NCBI RefSeq assembly: GCF_902499075.1
Contig: NZ_CABVPP010000021.1
Coordinates: 32,838-96,837 of the forward strand
Source of the DNA: Burkholderia pseudomultivorans
GTDB taxonomy: Bacteria > Pseudomonadota > Gammaproteobacteria > Burkholderiales > Burkholderiaceae
Reading direction: 5' to 3'
DNA length: 64,000 nt
The notes below the pieces were generated by a model that was not told where the DNA came from, ran no database searches, and saw only the letters and a program-made list of their open reading frames with translations. Positions 17,872 to 26,839 of the stretch are shown piece after piece (within the stretch, counting starts at the first letter, position 1; each line of letters begins with the position of its first letter). The translations under genes were made by a program, and so were the position numbers.

Positions 17872-18920
17872 CGGCTGGATTCCTCGAGATGGTGTTGGAA
17901 GCGCCGATACGAAGCGTGCAGCACGTCGGCATTCAGGCCTTCGGCGATGAAGACCAGCCTTGACGCGTGCGCACCGTCCTGCGCAACGGCCAGCGCATCG
18001 GGATGCAGCACCGGATGCACGAGATGCCGGACGGCATGCAGGACCGCCGGCCGCTCGGAGCCGGTCAGCCAGAGCAGCCCTTTCACGCGCAGGATCCGGT
18101 CGCCGTGACGATTCAGCAGCATGGTAAACCACAGCGTGAACACTTCCCAGTCGAGCCGCGTGTCGAACGTCAGGCAGAACGATGCGATGCCGGAAGCCGC
18201 GAGCCGCTCGCGGTGCGCGGGCCGCTCGGCGGAGTTGGCTGGCGCGGTCGCGCGAACGGCTCGCCCGAGGTTGCGGATCAGGTGATGCACGTCGCCCGGC
18301 TCGAACAGGCCGGCGCGCAGCGCGTCGAGTTCGGCGCCTGCGCGCCGCACGTGGACGCTTGCGGCCGGATTCAGCGTGGCCAGCAGGCCGGCGATCCGCT
18401 CGACTTGTGCCGCGTCGACGAGATCGGCCTTGCCGATCAGCAGGCGATCCGCCGCGCCGACCTGCGCCAGCCATTCGGGATGCCGCTCGTGCTGCCACGC
18501 ATGGTTGACCGCATCGATCACGGTAAGCGTGCCGGCCAGCACGTAATGGTTGCGAATGACGGGATCGCCGAGCAGTGTGGCGAGGATCGGCGCGGGCGTC
18601 GCGAGGCCGCTCGTTTCGAGCACCACGCGCGAGAAAGGCGGCACTTCTCCGCGCGCGCGGCGCGAGAAGAGTGTCGCCAATGCATCCTTCAGCTCGCCGC
18701 GTATCGCGCAGCACAGGCAGCCGTTGTCCAGCAGGAGGGTCTGCGCGTCGATCGCGCCGACCAGCAGATGATCCAGCCCGACCTCGCCGAATTCGTTGAC
18801 GAGCACCGCCGTGTCCCGCGCCGCGTCGCCTTCGAGCAGGTCGGCGAGCAGCGTCGACTTGCCGCTGCCCAGGAAACCGGTGACTAGCGTGACCGGCACC
18901 ACATCGTATGCAAGACTCAT
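17868..18920 (-). CDS. CobW/COG0523 metallochaperone GTPase
   Basis: 350 residues; its ATG overlaps the previous stop (ATGA, 18917-18920). Walker A GFLGSGKST at 15-23, the CxCC metal site NGCLCC (Cys68, 70, 71), ETSGLATP as the switch region and GKADLVD as the GTP base motif. The CobW C-terminal domain is present (FCLTFDTRLDWEVFTLWF, then RILRVKGLLWL). COG0523 proteins deliver Zn, Co or Fe to client enzymes. Its place in an operon with an HP0310-type metal-dependent hydrolase suggests that enzyme as client; this is inference. Confidence 0.92.
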   Translation of the reverse strand: MSLAYDVVPVTLVTGFLGSGKSTLLADLLEGDAARDTAVLVNEFGEVGLDHLLVGAIDAQTLLLDNGCLCCAIRGELKDALATLFSRRARGEVPPFSRVVLETSGLATPAPILATLLGDPVIRNHYVLAGTLTVIDAVNHAWQHERHPEWLAQVGAADRLLIGKADLVDAAQVERIAGLLATLNPAASVHVRRAGAELDALRAGLFEPGDVHHLIRNLGRAVRATAPANSAERPAHRERLAASGIASFCLTFDTRLDWEVFTLWFTMLLNRHGDRILRVKGLLWLTGSERPAVLHAVRHLVHPVLHPDALAVAQDGAHASRLVFIAEGLNADVLHASYRRFQHHLEESSR

Positions 18921-19213
18921 CGCGCGGCCTCGTCGTCGAACAGCGTGAGCGGATCGAGCGGCCTTCCGAGCATTTGCTCGGCCACTTTCCAGACCTGCGT
19001 GAAATCGGCGACGAGTTCGGCCGCGCCGGTCGGTGCGGTCAGCACGAACGACTGTCCGTGGAAATCGTCGAGCCGCAGCCGGAAGGTGCGCAAGATGCGA
19101 TTCGCGAGCGCGACCTGCATCTGGCGGCGCCGGCGCCTGGTGGCGCCGTCGTCGGGTGCGCCGGTATTCGTCCAGTGGTTGCCGCCGCCCAGCAGCCCGC
19201 ACATTCCGCACAT
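18917..19213 (-). CDS. 98-residue MCGMCG protein of unknown function
   Basis: Small protein beginning MCGMCGLLGGGNHWTN, so Cys2 and Cys5 form a CxxC directly at the N-terminus, followed by a Gly-rich turn and an HW pair. A basic segment (RRRRR) and a hydrophilic C-terminal half with acidic end (LTLFDDEAAR) follow. It overlaps cobW by ATGA, implying tight co-expression and possibly a physical partnership. A metal-binding or metal-handling role is plausible from CxxC plus His and the CobW neighbour. I cannot name a family. Confidence 0.75.
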   Translation of the reverse strand: MCGMCGLLGGGNHWTNTGAPDDGATRRRRRQMQVALANRILRTFRLRLDDFHGQSFVLTAPTGAAELVADFTQVWKVAEQMLGRPLDPLTLFDDEAAR

Positions 19214-19253
19214 GTTGGTTTCGTTCTCCGTTCTCTGTTCCTTGCGCGCCGGG

Positions 19254-20012
19254 TCACGGCATCACGTCGCCCGAGTTGGGACCGAGCGTCTGGCCGACGA
19301 ACAGGTTGCCGCCCGGATCGGACGCCAACAGCAGCGCGGCCGGCGCAACCTCGTCGGCGCGCCCGAAGCGGCGCAGCGGCAGTTCCGCCGATTTCGCCGC
19401 TTTCCACGCGGCGCTGATTCCGTCGACGAGCGGCGTCTCGATCGGGCCGGGCGCGATCGCGTTGACGAGCACGTTGTCGGGCGCGACCTCGCGCGCGAGC
19501 GATTTCGTCAGGCCGATCACGCCGGCCTTCGCTGCGGCGTAATGGCTGAGTTCCGCGCCGCCCTTGATGCCGAGCTGCGACGCGACGTTGATCACGCGGC
19601 CCCAGCGCTGCGCGAGCATCGACGGCAGCGCGCGGCGGGTGCACAGGAACACGCTGCGTAGGTCGACGCGCAGCATGTCGTCCCACATCTGCGTGGTCAG
19701 GTCGACGCAACGCGCTTGCGTGAGCATGCCGGCGTTGTTGACGAGGATGTCGATGCCGCCGAACGACGCGATGCAGCGGTCGATGATCCGGTTCGCGTCC
19801 GGCTCGTCGCCTACGTCGGCCTGCACTGGCACGACCGTGACGCCGAACTCGCGGCAGTGCTGCACGATGGCGTCGAGACGGTCGCCGTCGAGATCGGCGA
19901 GCACCAGGGCGGCGCCCGCCTGCGCGTAAACCTGCGCGATGGCCGAGCCGATGCCGCTCGCGGCGCCGGTCACGACCGCGCGGCGGCCGGCCAGGGAAAA
20001 CAGCGTGTTCAT
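19254..20012 (-). CDS. SDR-family NAD(P)-dependent oxidoreductase
   Basis: 252 residues, classical SDR length. TGAASGIG cofactor motif, VLADLDGD acidic residue after beta-2 suggesting NAD(H) preference, NNAGM, INVASQ (catalytic Ser) and YAAAKAG (Tyr-xxx-Lys), then APGPIETP. All catalytic residues are present. The C-terminus NSGDVMP departs from the common GG-hydrophobic ending. It lies 41 bp upstream of the MCGMCG gene in the operon and probably oxidises or reduces a hydroxy/oxo intermediate of the pathway. Confidence 0.9.
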   Translation of the reverse strand: MNTLFSLAGRRAVVTGAASGIGSAIAQVYAQAGAALVLADLDGDRLDAIVQHCREFGVTVVPVQADVGDEPDANRIIDRCIASFGGIDILVNNAGMLTQARCVDLTTQMWDDMLRVDLRSVFLCTRRALPSMLAQRWGRVINVASQLGIKGGAELSHYAAAKAGVIGLTKSLAREVAPDNVLVNAIAPGPIETPLVDGISAAWKAAKSAELPLRRFGRADEVAPAALLLASDPGGNLFVGQTLGPNSGDVMP

Positions 20013-20119
20013 GTCGGTCCTCGTCGTGTCGTTTCGCGCGTGCTGGCTGCGCATCCGCGACGCGGGTTGAGTGCGTTGCATCGGGGGAGCCGTGTCGGAT
20101 TCATCGTCGCGAGGCGGCG

Positions 20120-20875
20120 TCAGTCCGGCCAGCGTGCTGTCAGACCGCCGTCCGCGACGACCGACTGGCCGGTCACGTAGGACGCGTCGTCGCTGGTCAG
20201 ATAGCGAATCAGTTTCGCGATCTCGTCGGGCCGACCGACGCGGCCGAGCGGGATTTTCGCGGCGGCGGCGCGCAGCCCGTCCTGACCGAGCGAATTGCGT
20301 GCGTCGAGCGACTGCGGCGTTTCGATGAGCCCCGGAATCACCGCGTTGCAGCGGATCCGCCGGTGCGCGAGTTCGACGGCGACCGAGCGGCACAGTCCCG
20401 GGATGCCGGCTTTCGCGGCGGCATAGTGCGCATGGCTTTCCCAGCCGTATACCGCGCCCGCGATCGACGACACGGCGACCATCGCGCCGCCGTCGGACAT
20501 TCGCCGGGAGGCCGCGCGCAGCGTCCGCATCACGCCGGACAGATCGACGTCGAGCATTTCGAACCATCGTTCGTCGGTCATCTGGTCGAGCGGGGACGCG
20601 CGCAGCAGCCCGGCGTTGGCGACGGCATAGTCGAGCCGTCCGAAGGTGTCGAGCGCCGTTTGAGCGAACGCCTCGACGTCGTCGGACGCGGTGACGTCCA
20701 CCGCGCGCATCACGCAGCGGCCGCCGGCTTGTTCGACGGCGCGTGCGGTGAGCGACGGATCGTGCGGATCGGCGGGCAGGTAGCCGCCGACCACCGCGAC
20801 GCCGGCCCGTGCATAGGCGACGGCCAGCGCGTGGCCGATTCCGCTCGCGGCGCCCGTAACGATGGCAACTTTCAT
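20120..20875 (-). CDS. SDR-family NAD(P)-dependent oxidoreductase
   Basis: 251 residues. TGAASGIG motif, [12 protein letters not shown] in place of the usual short acidic turn (no clear Asp directly after beta-2), NAGLL, AVSSIAG (Ser) and YAAAKAG (Tyr/Lys), then IPGLIETPQ and a normal SDR end ([19 protein letters not shown]). It is the second SDR of the operon. The pair may carry out sequential alcohol/ketone steps, or act on different enantiomers; the substrate is unknown. Confidence 0.9.
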   Translation of the reverse strand: MKVAIVTGAASGIGHALAVAYARAGVAVVGGYLPADPHDPSLTARAVEQAGGRCVMRAVDVTASDDVEAFAQTALDTFGRLDYAVANAGLLRASPLDQMTDERWFEMLDVDLSGVMRTLRAASRRMSDGGAMVAVSSIAGAVYGWESHAHYAAAKAGIPGLCRSVAVELAHRRIRCNAVIPGLIETPQSLDARNSLGQDGLRAAAAKIPLGRVGRPDEIAKLIRYLTSDDASYVTGQSVVADGGLTARWPD

Positions 20876-20928
20876 CGATGATGCTCCGGTGATGGCCGCG
20901 CGATGCGCGGCGAGTCGAGAGGGGCCGG

Positions 20929-21816
20929 TCAGCCTGCTTTCCGGCGCGGGTGGCGCCGCAGAAAATCGTCGGCGATCTCGTTGCAGGTGCAGAAGCGCAC
21001 GCCGTCGTGCGCGCGGAAATGAGTGATCAGGCGCTCGAGCATCAGCAGAACCTGCGGCCGGCCGGAAACGTCCGGATGGAGCGTGATCGGAAACACCGCG
21101 TAGTCGTGTTCGCGATACACCCAGTCGAACTGGTCGCGCCACATCGACTCGATGTCGCGGGGATTGACGAAGCCGTGGCTGTTCGGCGATTTCTTGATGA
21201 ACATCATCGGCGGCAGATCGTCGAGATACCAGTTGGCGGGAACTTCGACCAGATCGGTTTCCTCACCACGCACGAGCGGCTTCATCCACGTATCGGGATG
21301 CTTGCTGTAGTCGATTCGGGTCCATGCGTCGCCAACCCGCACGTAATACGGATGGAAATCGTTGTGCATCAGGCTGTGGTCGTACTTGATGCCCTTCTTC
21401 ACGAGCAATTCGTTGGTCACCGTGCTGAACTCCCACCACGGCGCGACGTAGCCGGTCGGTCGGCGGCCGCTCAACTGCGTGACGAGTTCGATGCTGCGGT
21501 CGAGCACGGCTTCTTCCTGCTCGCGTGTCATCGCGATCGGGTTTTCGTGGCTGTAGCCGTGGATACCAATTTCGTGGCCCGCCTGCGCCACCGCCTTCAT
21601 TTGCTCCGGGAACGTCTCGATCGAGTGTCCGGGGATGAACCACGTGGTCTTGATGTTCTCGCGTTCGAACAGCTTGAGCAGGCGCATCGAGCCGACCTCG
21701 CCGGCGAACATGCCGCGCGAGATGTCGTCGGGCGAATCCTCGCCGCCGTAGGAGCCGAGCCAGCCGGCGACGGCGTCGACGTCGACGCCGAATGAAATCA
21801 GGATTTCCTTGGCCAT
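20929..21816 (-). CDS. HP0310-type deacetylase-fold hydrolase, probable cyclic imide hydrolase
   Basis: 295 residues. The start [20 protein letters not shown], then [12 protein letters not shown], belongs to the group containing Helicobacter pylori PgdA (HP0310) and Pseudomonas imidases. Metal ligands of the polysaccharide-deacetylase (CE4) fold are visible: Asp12/Asp14, His86 and His90 (HGYSHE). VAPWWEFS and [13 protein letters not shown] are further conserved blocks. No signal peptide, so it acts in the cytoplasm, which argues against peptidoglycan. With an amidase immediately upstream, ring opening of a cyclic imide or ureide to a half-amide is the best fit. PuuE-like allantoinase activity is the alternative. 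Confidence 0.82.
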   Translation of the reverse strand: MAKEILISFGVDVDAVAGWLGSYGGEDSPDDISRGMFAGEVGSMRLLKLFERENIKTTWFIPGHSIETFPEQMKAVAQAGHEIGIHGYSHENPIAMTREQEEAVLDRSIELVTQLSGRRPTGYVAPWWEFSTVTNELLVKKGIKYDHSLMHNDFHPYYVRVGDAWTRIDYSKHPDTWMKPLVRGEETDLVEVPANWYLDDLPPMMFIKKSPNSHGFVNPRDIESMWRDQFDWVYREHDYAVFPITLHPDVSGRPQVLLMLERLITHFRAHDGVRFCTCNEIADDFLRRHPRRKAG

Positions 21817-21839
21817 AGCGTTACCTTTGTCGCGTTGTG

Positions 21840-23189
21840 TCAGAGGGGAAGGGTTTCGATCGCGCGGGCGACGGCGAGCAGCCTGTCGTCGTCGCCTTGT
21901 GCGCGCATCAGCTGGATGCCGGTGGGCATCCCGGCCGCGTCGGCGCCGGACGGCATGGCAATCGCGGGCGTATCGAGCAGGCTGCCGGGCATCGTCAGCG
22001 CAAGCGTCTGCAAATTGACTTCGGCGAAGCGTGTCGGGTCGGCTTCGAGCGGCGCCAGCGGCGGCGCGACATGCGCGACGGTCGGCGCGAGCAGGGTCGC
22101 GTCGCCGAGCTCCGCAGCGAACCGGGCAATCAGCGCCGTGCGGGCGGCCCGCAGTTCCGTCAAACGTGCCGCCGGCACGGCTCGCGCCAGTTCGAGCCGC
22201 GTTCGCACGCGCGGGTCGAGCCGCTGCGCATCGTCGCTGTCGAGCAGGCCTCGGTACTGGTCGAACGCTTCGAGCGCACCGAGCCAGCCCTGCGCGTGAA
22301 TCAGCGCATGCACGTCCGCCAGCGTGGAAAGCGGGCGCGTGACGATCCGTGCGCCGGCGGCGGCGAGCCGTTCGGCGAAGCGCCGCAGGTTGCGCGCGAC
22401 ATCGGTGCCGACGCGATAGCGTTCGAGCAGCGCGGGATCGACGACGAAGCAATGATCGCGCAGCGACGCCGGATCGATGGGGCGCGCAGCGCCGCGCACG
22501 GCAGCGTCGAATGCCGCGCAGTCGGCGACGCCGTGCGCAAGCGGCCCGAGCGTGTCGAGCGTGGCCGACAACGGCGTCACGCCGTCGCGCGTGTAGCGGG
22601 TCGTGCTCGCGCGGTAGCCGGTCAGCCCGTTGAACGCCGACGGAATGCGGATCGATCCGGCCGTGTCGGTGCCGATCGAGATCGGCACCACATCGCTCGC
22701 GACCGCGATCGCGGCGCCTGACGACGAACCGCCGGGCACGCGGGTGCCGCGACCCAGCCGCGGATTCGTCGGCGTGCCGAAATGCGGATTCAGACCGAGC
22801 CCCGAATACGCGAGTTCGCTCAGGTTGGTCTTGCCGATGCTGACCATGCCGGCCCGCTCCGCCGCGGCGACCAGCGCTGCATCGTGCGCGGCCGGAGCAC
22901 GGGCTCGGAACGCCTCGGCGCCTGCGGTGGTGACCGTGCCGGCCATGTCGAACAGGTCCTTCCACGCGACCGGCACGCCGTCGAGCGCGCTCAGCGGCTG
23001 TCCCAGCCGCCAGCGTGTGGCCGACGCGGCCGCCGCAGCGAGCGCGCGCGCCGGCGTGACGGACAGGAACACCGCCGGCATTGCCGCCGCCCGCTCCAGC
23101 GCGGCTCGGGCGACCCGCACGGGATCGGTGTCGCCGGCGGCATATCGGCGGGTCAGTGCCAGGGCAGTCGAGGGGCAGGCATCGGACAT
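21840..23189 (-). CDS. Amidase-signature hydrolase, probable half-amidase
   Basis: 449 residues. The Ser-cisSer-Lys triad is intact: Lys77 in VAWKDLF, cis-Ser about 156 in GGSSSG and nucleophile Ser179 in [19 protein letters not shown] is the usual preceding motif. No signal peptide. It is the first gene of the minus-strand operon and 23 bp ahead of the imidase-like gene. In known cyclic imide breakdown, imidase forms a half-amide that a half-amidase cuts to a dicarboxylate and ammonia, which suits this pair. Other small amides cannot be excluded. Confidence 0.88.
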   Translation of the reverse strand: MSDACPSTALALTRRYAAGDTDPVRVARAALERAAAMPAVFLSVTPARALAAAAASATRWRLGQPLSALDGVPVAWKDLFDMAGTVTTAGAEAFRARAPAAHDAALVAAAERAGMVSIGKTNLSELAYSGLGLNPHFGTPTNPRLGRGTRVPGGSSSGAAIAVASDVVPISIGTDTAGSIRIPSAFNGLTGYRASTTRYTRDGVTPLSATLDTLGPLAHGVADCAAFDAAVRGAARPIDPASLRDHCFVVDPALLERYRVGTDVARNLRRFAERLAAAGARIVTRPLSTLADVHALIHAQGWLGALEAFDQYRGLLDSDDAQRLDPRVRTRLELARAVPAARLTELRAARTALIARFAAELGDATLLAPTVAHVAPPLAPLEADPTRFAEVNLQTLALTMPGSLLDTPAIAMPSGADAAGMPTGIQLMRAQGDDDRLLAVARAIETLPL

Positions 23190-23199
23190 GATCGGGTTT

Positions 23200-23232
23200 A
23201 TAAACGGATATTGAAAAAAATATACGTTTTAT
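23200..23232. promoter_or_regulatory. AT-rich inverted repeat at amidase promoter
   Basis: ATAAACGGATATT (23200-23212) and AATATACGTTTTAT (23219-23232) form an imperfect dyad with one bulge, ending 11 bp before the amidase start codon. In otherwise GC-rich DNA this looks like a promoter/operator or leader element for the operon. Confidence 0.45.
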
Positions 23233-23396
23233 ATTGAATCCGGCTTGCGGCGCGACGGATATGGGGGTTTACGCGAGGTCGATGTCACTGTTCGGCGATA
23301 GCGCGTGCAGCGAGCCCGTGCGGAGATGTTTCCGGTGCGAGGCGGGATCGTGCGGGTTTATGCCGATACCGGGTATTTTTGAAAAGCCGCCCAATT

Positions 23397-23428
23397 ATAA
23401 ATGACTGTTGTCGACATAGTACATTTAT
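23397..23428. promoter_or_regulatory. 32-bp dyad, candidate GntR operator
   Basis: ATAAATG (23397-23403) and CATTTAT (23422-23428) are exact inverse arms. The perfect palindrome TGTCGACA (23409-23416) sits on the same symmetry axis. GT-N-AC cores are typical of FCD/GntR sites. It is in the divergent region between the amidase operon and the MFS gene, about 210 and 260 bp from their starts. Confidence 0.5.
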
Positions 23429-23688
23429 GCCGGGTCGCCGACTGACTGGCGACTGACCGGCCCCGGAGGCGCGGTGCTTGTGCGCGAACACGCCTCCGGC
23501 TTCGGGGCGGCGGCCTTGGCGGCTCCGCCGGCCGCCGTGGTGGGCTGCCCGGATGTGCGTATCGCAACTGTCGATTCGGATTCCTCTGTTTATTGAGGCG
23601 TGAGGCCGACTTGCCGGCCCGTCGCGTCTCGCGGCATCGAGCGGGCCGGGTCGACCGTTCGGATCGTGTGATCAACCGGAGTTTCGTG

Positions 23689-25122
23689 ATGAGCGACTTG
23701 ATAAAAAATCAGGCGGGGCAACTGGCCGCCGCAGGGGTGTGGCGGGAGGACTGGACGCCGCCATCGGTGACGCGCCGGGAGGTCGGCTATGCGACGCGCG
23801 TGTGCTTTTTTGCGTGGGTATTCGCGGTCTACGACTTCATCCTGTTCGGCACGCTGCTGCCGCGCATCGGCGAGCACTTTCACTGGAGCGCGGCCACGCA
23901 GGCGAGCATCAATACCTGGGTGACGCTTGGCACGGCGGTGGTCGCGTTCGGCATCGGCCCGATCGTGGACCGGATGGGGCGCCGCAAGGGCATCATCGTC
24001 GCGGTGGCGGGGGCGGCGATCTGCTCGGGCCTGACGGCTGTCGCCGGCTGGGCGATCGGCATTGCGTCGGGCGCCGGCATCGTGCTGCTGGTGCTGGTGC
24101 GCTCGCTCGCGGGGCTCGGCTACAGCGAACAGTCGATCAATGCGGTCTATCTGAGCGAACTGTTCGCGGTCGTGCACACGGACGAGAAGTCCGCGAAGCG
24201 GCGCGGCTTCGTGTATGCGCTGGTGCAGGGCGGCTGGCCGATCGGCGCGGTGCTCACCGCCGCGCTCGTCGCGGTGCTCTATCCGCTCGGCGAGCAGTGG
24301 TTCGGGCCGGGCGGCGGCTGGGCGACTTCGTTCGTTTTCGCGATGTTCCCGGCGGTCGTCATCGCGATCCTCGGGCGCAGGCTAGTCGAGACGCCGCAGT
24401 TCGAGGTCGGCCAGCGCATCCGCGCGTTGCGTGCGGTCGGTCAGGGCCAGCAGGCCGATGCGCTCGCGCGCGAGTGGCACATTGACCCCGATCAGCATCA
24501 AGGCGGCGCGGCCGCGATTTTTCGGGGCGGCCTGCGGCGCTCGACGCTCGCGCTGTCGCTCGGCACGTTCCTCAACTGGTTCGCGATCGTGATCTTTGCC
24601 GTGCTCGGCACGTCGGTGCTCGCCGGCGCGGGCGGCGCGTCCGGCAAGCACGTTGAATTCTCGAGTGCGCTCGAAGTGCTGATCGTATCCAATCTCGCCG
24701 GCTTTCTCGGCTACGTGTTCCACGGCTGGCTGGGCGACCGGATCGGCCGCCGCAACACGGTCGCGCTGGGCTGGATCGTCGGCGGCATCGCGTTCTACCT
24801 GATGCTGCGGGCGCCCAACGGCGATTTCTGGCAGATCGTCCCGCTGTATTCGCTCGGACTGTTTTTCCTGATCGGGCCGTATTCCGCGAATCTGTTCCTG
24901 ATCGGCGAGAGCTTTCCCAGCCACATTCGCGCGACGGCGGGCGCGTTCGTCAACGCCTGCGGCCAGCTTGGCGCGATCTGCGCCGGCTTCGGCATCACGC
25001 AAACCCTCACGGGCGGCGCCGACTGGGTCCAGGCCGCGCTGATCTGGGGCGCGGTGCCGTGCTTCCTGTCGGGCCTGTGCATGTTGCTTGCGAAACACGT
25101 CGATCCGGCATCGGTGCGCTGA
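23689..25122 (+). CDS. MFS transporter of the catabolic cluster
   Basis: 477 residues from ATG 23689. A hydrophilic 40-residue N-terminus precedes about 12 membrane segments. MFS loop motifs are clear: DRMGRRKG after TM2 and GDRIGRRNT after TM8, as in metabolite:H+ symporters (MHS/AAHS-like). It should import the substrate of the divergently transcribed amidase/imidase operon across the inner membrane, followed by a porin gene for the outer membrane. The substrate is not predictable from sequence. Confidence 0.88.
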   Translation: MSDLIKNQAGQLAAAGVWREDWTPPSVTRREVGYATRVCFFAWVFAVYDFILFGTLLPRIGEHFHWSAATQASINTWVTLGTAVVAFGIGPIVDRMGRRKGIIVAVAGAAICSGLTAVAGWAIGIASGAGIVLLVLVRSLAGLGYSEQSINAVYLSELFAVVHTDEKSAKRRGFVYALVQGGWPIGAVLTAALVAVLYPLGEQWFGPGGGWATSFVFAMFPAVVIAILGRRLVETPQFEVGQRIRALRAVGQGQQADALAREWHIDPDQHQGGAAAIFRGGLRRSTLALSLGTFLNWFAIVIFAVLGTSVLAGAGGASGKHVEFSSALEVLIVSNLAGFLGYVFHGWLGDRIGRRNTVALGWIVGGIAFYLMLRAPNGDFWQIVPLYSLGLFFLIGPYSANLFLIGESFPSHIRATAGAFVNACGQLGAICAGFGITQTLTGGADWVQAALIWGAVPCFLSGLCMLLAKHVDPASVR

Positions 25123-25166
25123 TGTCGCGCCATGACCCGATCCTTCATTTGATGTAGGGGGTTCTC

Positions 25167-26243
25167 GTGAACCACAAGAAAAAACATCTGTGCGGTGCCA
25201 TGCTTGCCGTTGCGCTGCTCGGGCAGGGCACGGCGCACGCACAATCCAGTGTCACGCTGTACGGGCAAATCGATTCGTTCGTCGGCTTCAGCCGCGCGGC
25301 CGGTACGTCCGGCACAGCCTACCAGGTCGGCTCGGGCGACATCCAGACGTCGTTCTGGGGCATCAAGGGCAACGAGGACCTCGGTGGCGGCTGGAAGGCC
25401 GTGTTCAACCTGAACGGCTACTTCCGCACCAACAACGGGACGATGGGCGCATCGCCCGGTTCCGGCCTCTTCGATCGCGACGCGTATGTCGGCCTGCAGA
25501 GCGATACTTACGGTTCGGTCCGCCTCGGGCGCAATATCACGCCGTTCTTCTATTCGACGGCGCTCTTCAATCCGCTGGTGGATTCGTACGGCTACGCGCC
25601 GATGATCGTGCAGAGCTATCTGGCGCTCGCGGGGCGCGACGTGTACGACCCGGGCCTGATCGGCGATGCGAGCTGGAACGATTCGGTGCTGTACACGACG
25701 CCGTCGCTGGCCGGCCTGCAGGCAAGCTTCATCTACGCGTTCGGGGGCAAGCCCGGCGCGGCCGGGCAGAACAAGTGGGGTGGCAACGTGATCTACGGAA
25801 ACGGTCCGTTTTCGGCGACGCTCGCGTTCCAGCAGGTGCGGTTCAACGAAACCCCCGGCGACGTGACGGCACCAGCCGCGTTGCTCGCCTTCGGTCGCCA
25901 GACGGCCGTGCAGGGCGGCATCGCGTACGACCTGAAGGCGGTCAGGCTGTTCGCGCAAGGACAGTACATCGAGACCAAGGTCGGCAGCGTGCAAGGCGAC
26001 ATCCGGCACGAGAACGCGCAGGTCGGCGCATCGATTCCGATCGGGTATGGCGTGCTGCTGGCGTCGTATGGTTTCGCGCATGCGCGCGATGCAGTCGGTA
26101 GCCTGACGCGCAATACCGTTGGCATTGCTTATGACTATCGGCTGTCCAAGCGCACGGATGTTTACGTCGCGGGACAATACGACATCGTCAGCGGGATGTC
26201 GCACGGCGACGCGCTGGGTCTCGGCATTCGCCACAACTTCTGA
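25167..26243 (+). CDS. General-type porin (Burkholderia OmpC-like)
   Basis: 358 residues from a GTG start preceded by AGGGGG. Signal peptide MNHKKKHLCGAMLAVALLGQGTAHA cut before QSSVTLYGQID, the stereotyped first strand of Burkholderiales porins. YRT-like loops, RNITPFFYST and FDRDAYVGLQSDTYGSVRLG are further family blocks; the chain ends on Phe (GLGIRHNF) for BAM recognition. Trimeric outer-membrane channel. It follows the MFS gene by 44 bp, so it is probably a dedicated entry pore for the same substrate. Confidence 0.93.
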   Translation: MNHKKKHLCGAMLAVALLGQGTAHAQSSVTLYGQIDSFVGFSRAAGTSGTAYQVGSGDIQTSFWGIKGNEDLGGGWKAVFNLNGYFRTNNGTMGASPGSGLFDRDAYVGLQSDTYGSVRLGRNITPFFYSTALFNPLVDSYGYAPMIVQSYLALAGRDVYDPGLIGDASWNDSVLYTTPSLAGLQASFIYAFGGKPGAAGQNKWGGNVIYGNGPFSATLAFQQVRFNETPGDVTAPAALLAFGRQTAVQGGIAYDLKAVRLFAQGQYIETKVGSVQGDIRHENAQVGASIPIGYGVLLASYGFAHARDAVGSLTRNTVGIAYDYRLSKRTDVYVAGQYDIVSGMSHGDALGLGIRHNF

Positions 26244-26305
26244 GTGCGGTGTCGTGCCGGGCGGTTCGCGCATGCGCGCCAGCGCACGATCGCGCGGATC
26301 GCCCG

Positions 26306-26839
26306 TCACCAGGCCAGTACGTGCTGGGCGGGATTGTGCCGGCCGTCGGCATACCCCGCTCCTTCGAGCGCCAGCAACGCACGCTTCCGCTCGATACCGC
26401 CCGCATAACCGGTGAGACTCCCCGACGCGCCGATCACGCGATGGCACGGCACGATGATCGATACCGGGTTCCGTCCGACCGCGCCGCCGACGGCGCGCGC
26501 GCTGCTCATCGGCAAGCCGACGCGCGCGGTGATGTCTCCGTACGACAAAAGCTCGCCGAACGGAATCGCGAGCAGTTCCTTCCATACACACCGCTGGAAC
26601 TCGGTGCCGCGCAGGTGGATCGGCACCGAGAACGTCTCGCGCGTGCCGCCGAAGTATTCGGCGATCTCTTCCGCGACCTTGCGCACGATCGGCGGCGCGG
26701 CGCGCACGTTGGCCTGATCCGCGATCGCAAGCGGCGGGAAATACTTCTGGCCGACGAAAAACAAACCCGTCAGCGCATCGTCCTCGATGCGCACGGCGAT
26801 GTCGCCCAGCGGGCTCGGAATCAGGTGGGCGGGCGTCAT
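26306..26839 (-). CDS. ogt: Methylated-DNA--protein-cysteine methyltransferase
   Basis: 177 residues; its ATG overlaps the upstream stop (ATGA, 26836-26839). The active site IIVPCHRVIGASGSLTGYAGG holds the alkyl-acceptor Cys, and FQRCVWKELLAIPFGELLSYG is the recognition-helix region; Asn in GRNPVSI is also conserved. It repairs O6-methylguanine and O4-methylthymine by suicidal transfer to Cys. It forms a two-gene adaptive-response-like unit with the Ada/AlkA fusion. The C-terminal extension (YADGRHNPAQHVLAW) is dispensable-looking. Confidence 0.94.
   Translation of the reverse strand: MTPAHLIPSPLGDIAVRIEDDALTGLFFVGQKYFPPLAIADQANVRAAPPIVRKVAEEIAEYFGGTRETFSVPIHLRGTEFQRCVWKELLAIPFGELLSYGDITARVGLPMSSARAVGGAVGRNPVSIIVPCHRVIGASGSLTGYAGGIERKRALLALEGAGYADGRHNPAQHVLAW

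Noticed and set aside
17872-18714. Long N-terminal extension of the binding-like protein
   Set aside because: It would run through cobW in another frame; the TTG after GAGGA overlapping the cobW stop is the better start.
20929-21816. Peptidoglycan deacetylase PgdA function
   Set aside because: Despite HP0310 similarity there is no signal peptide or membrane anchor, and the gene sits in a cytosolic amide-catabolism operon.
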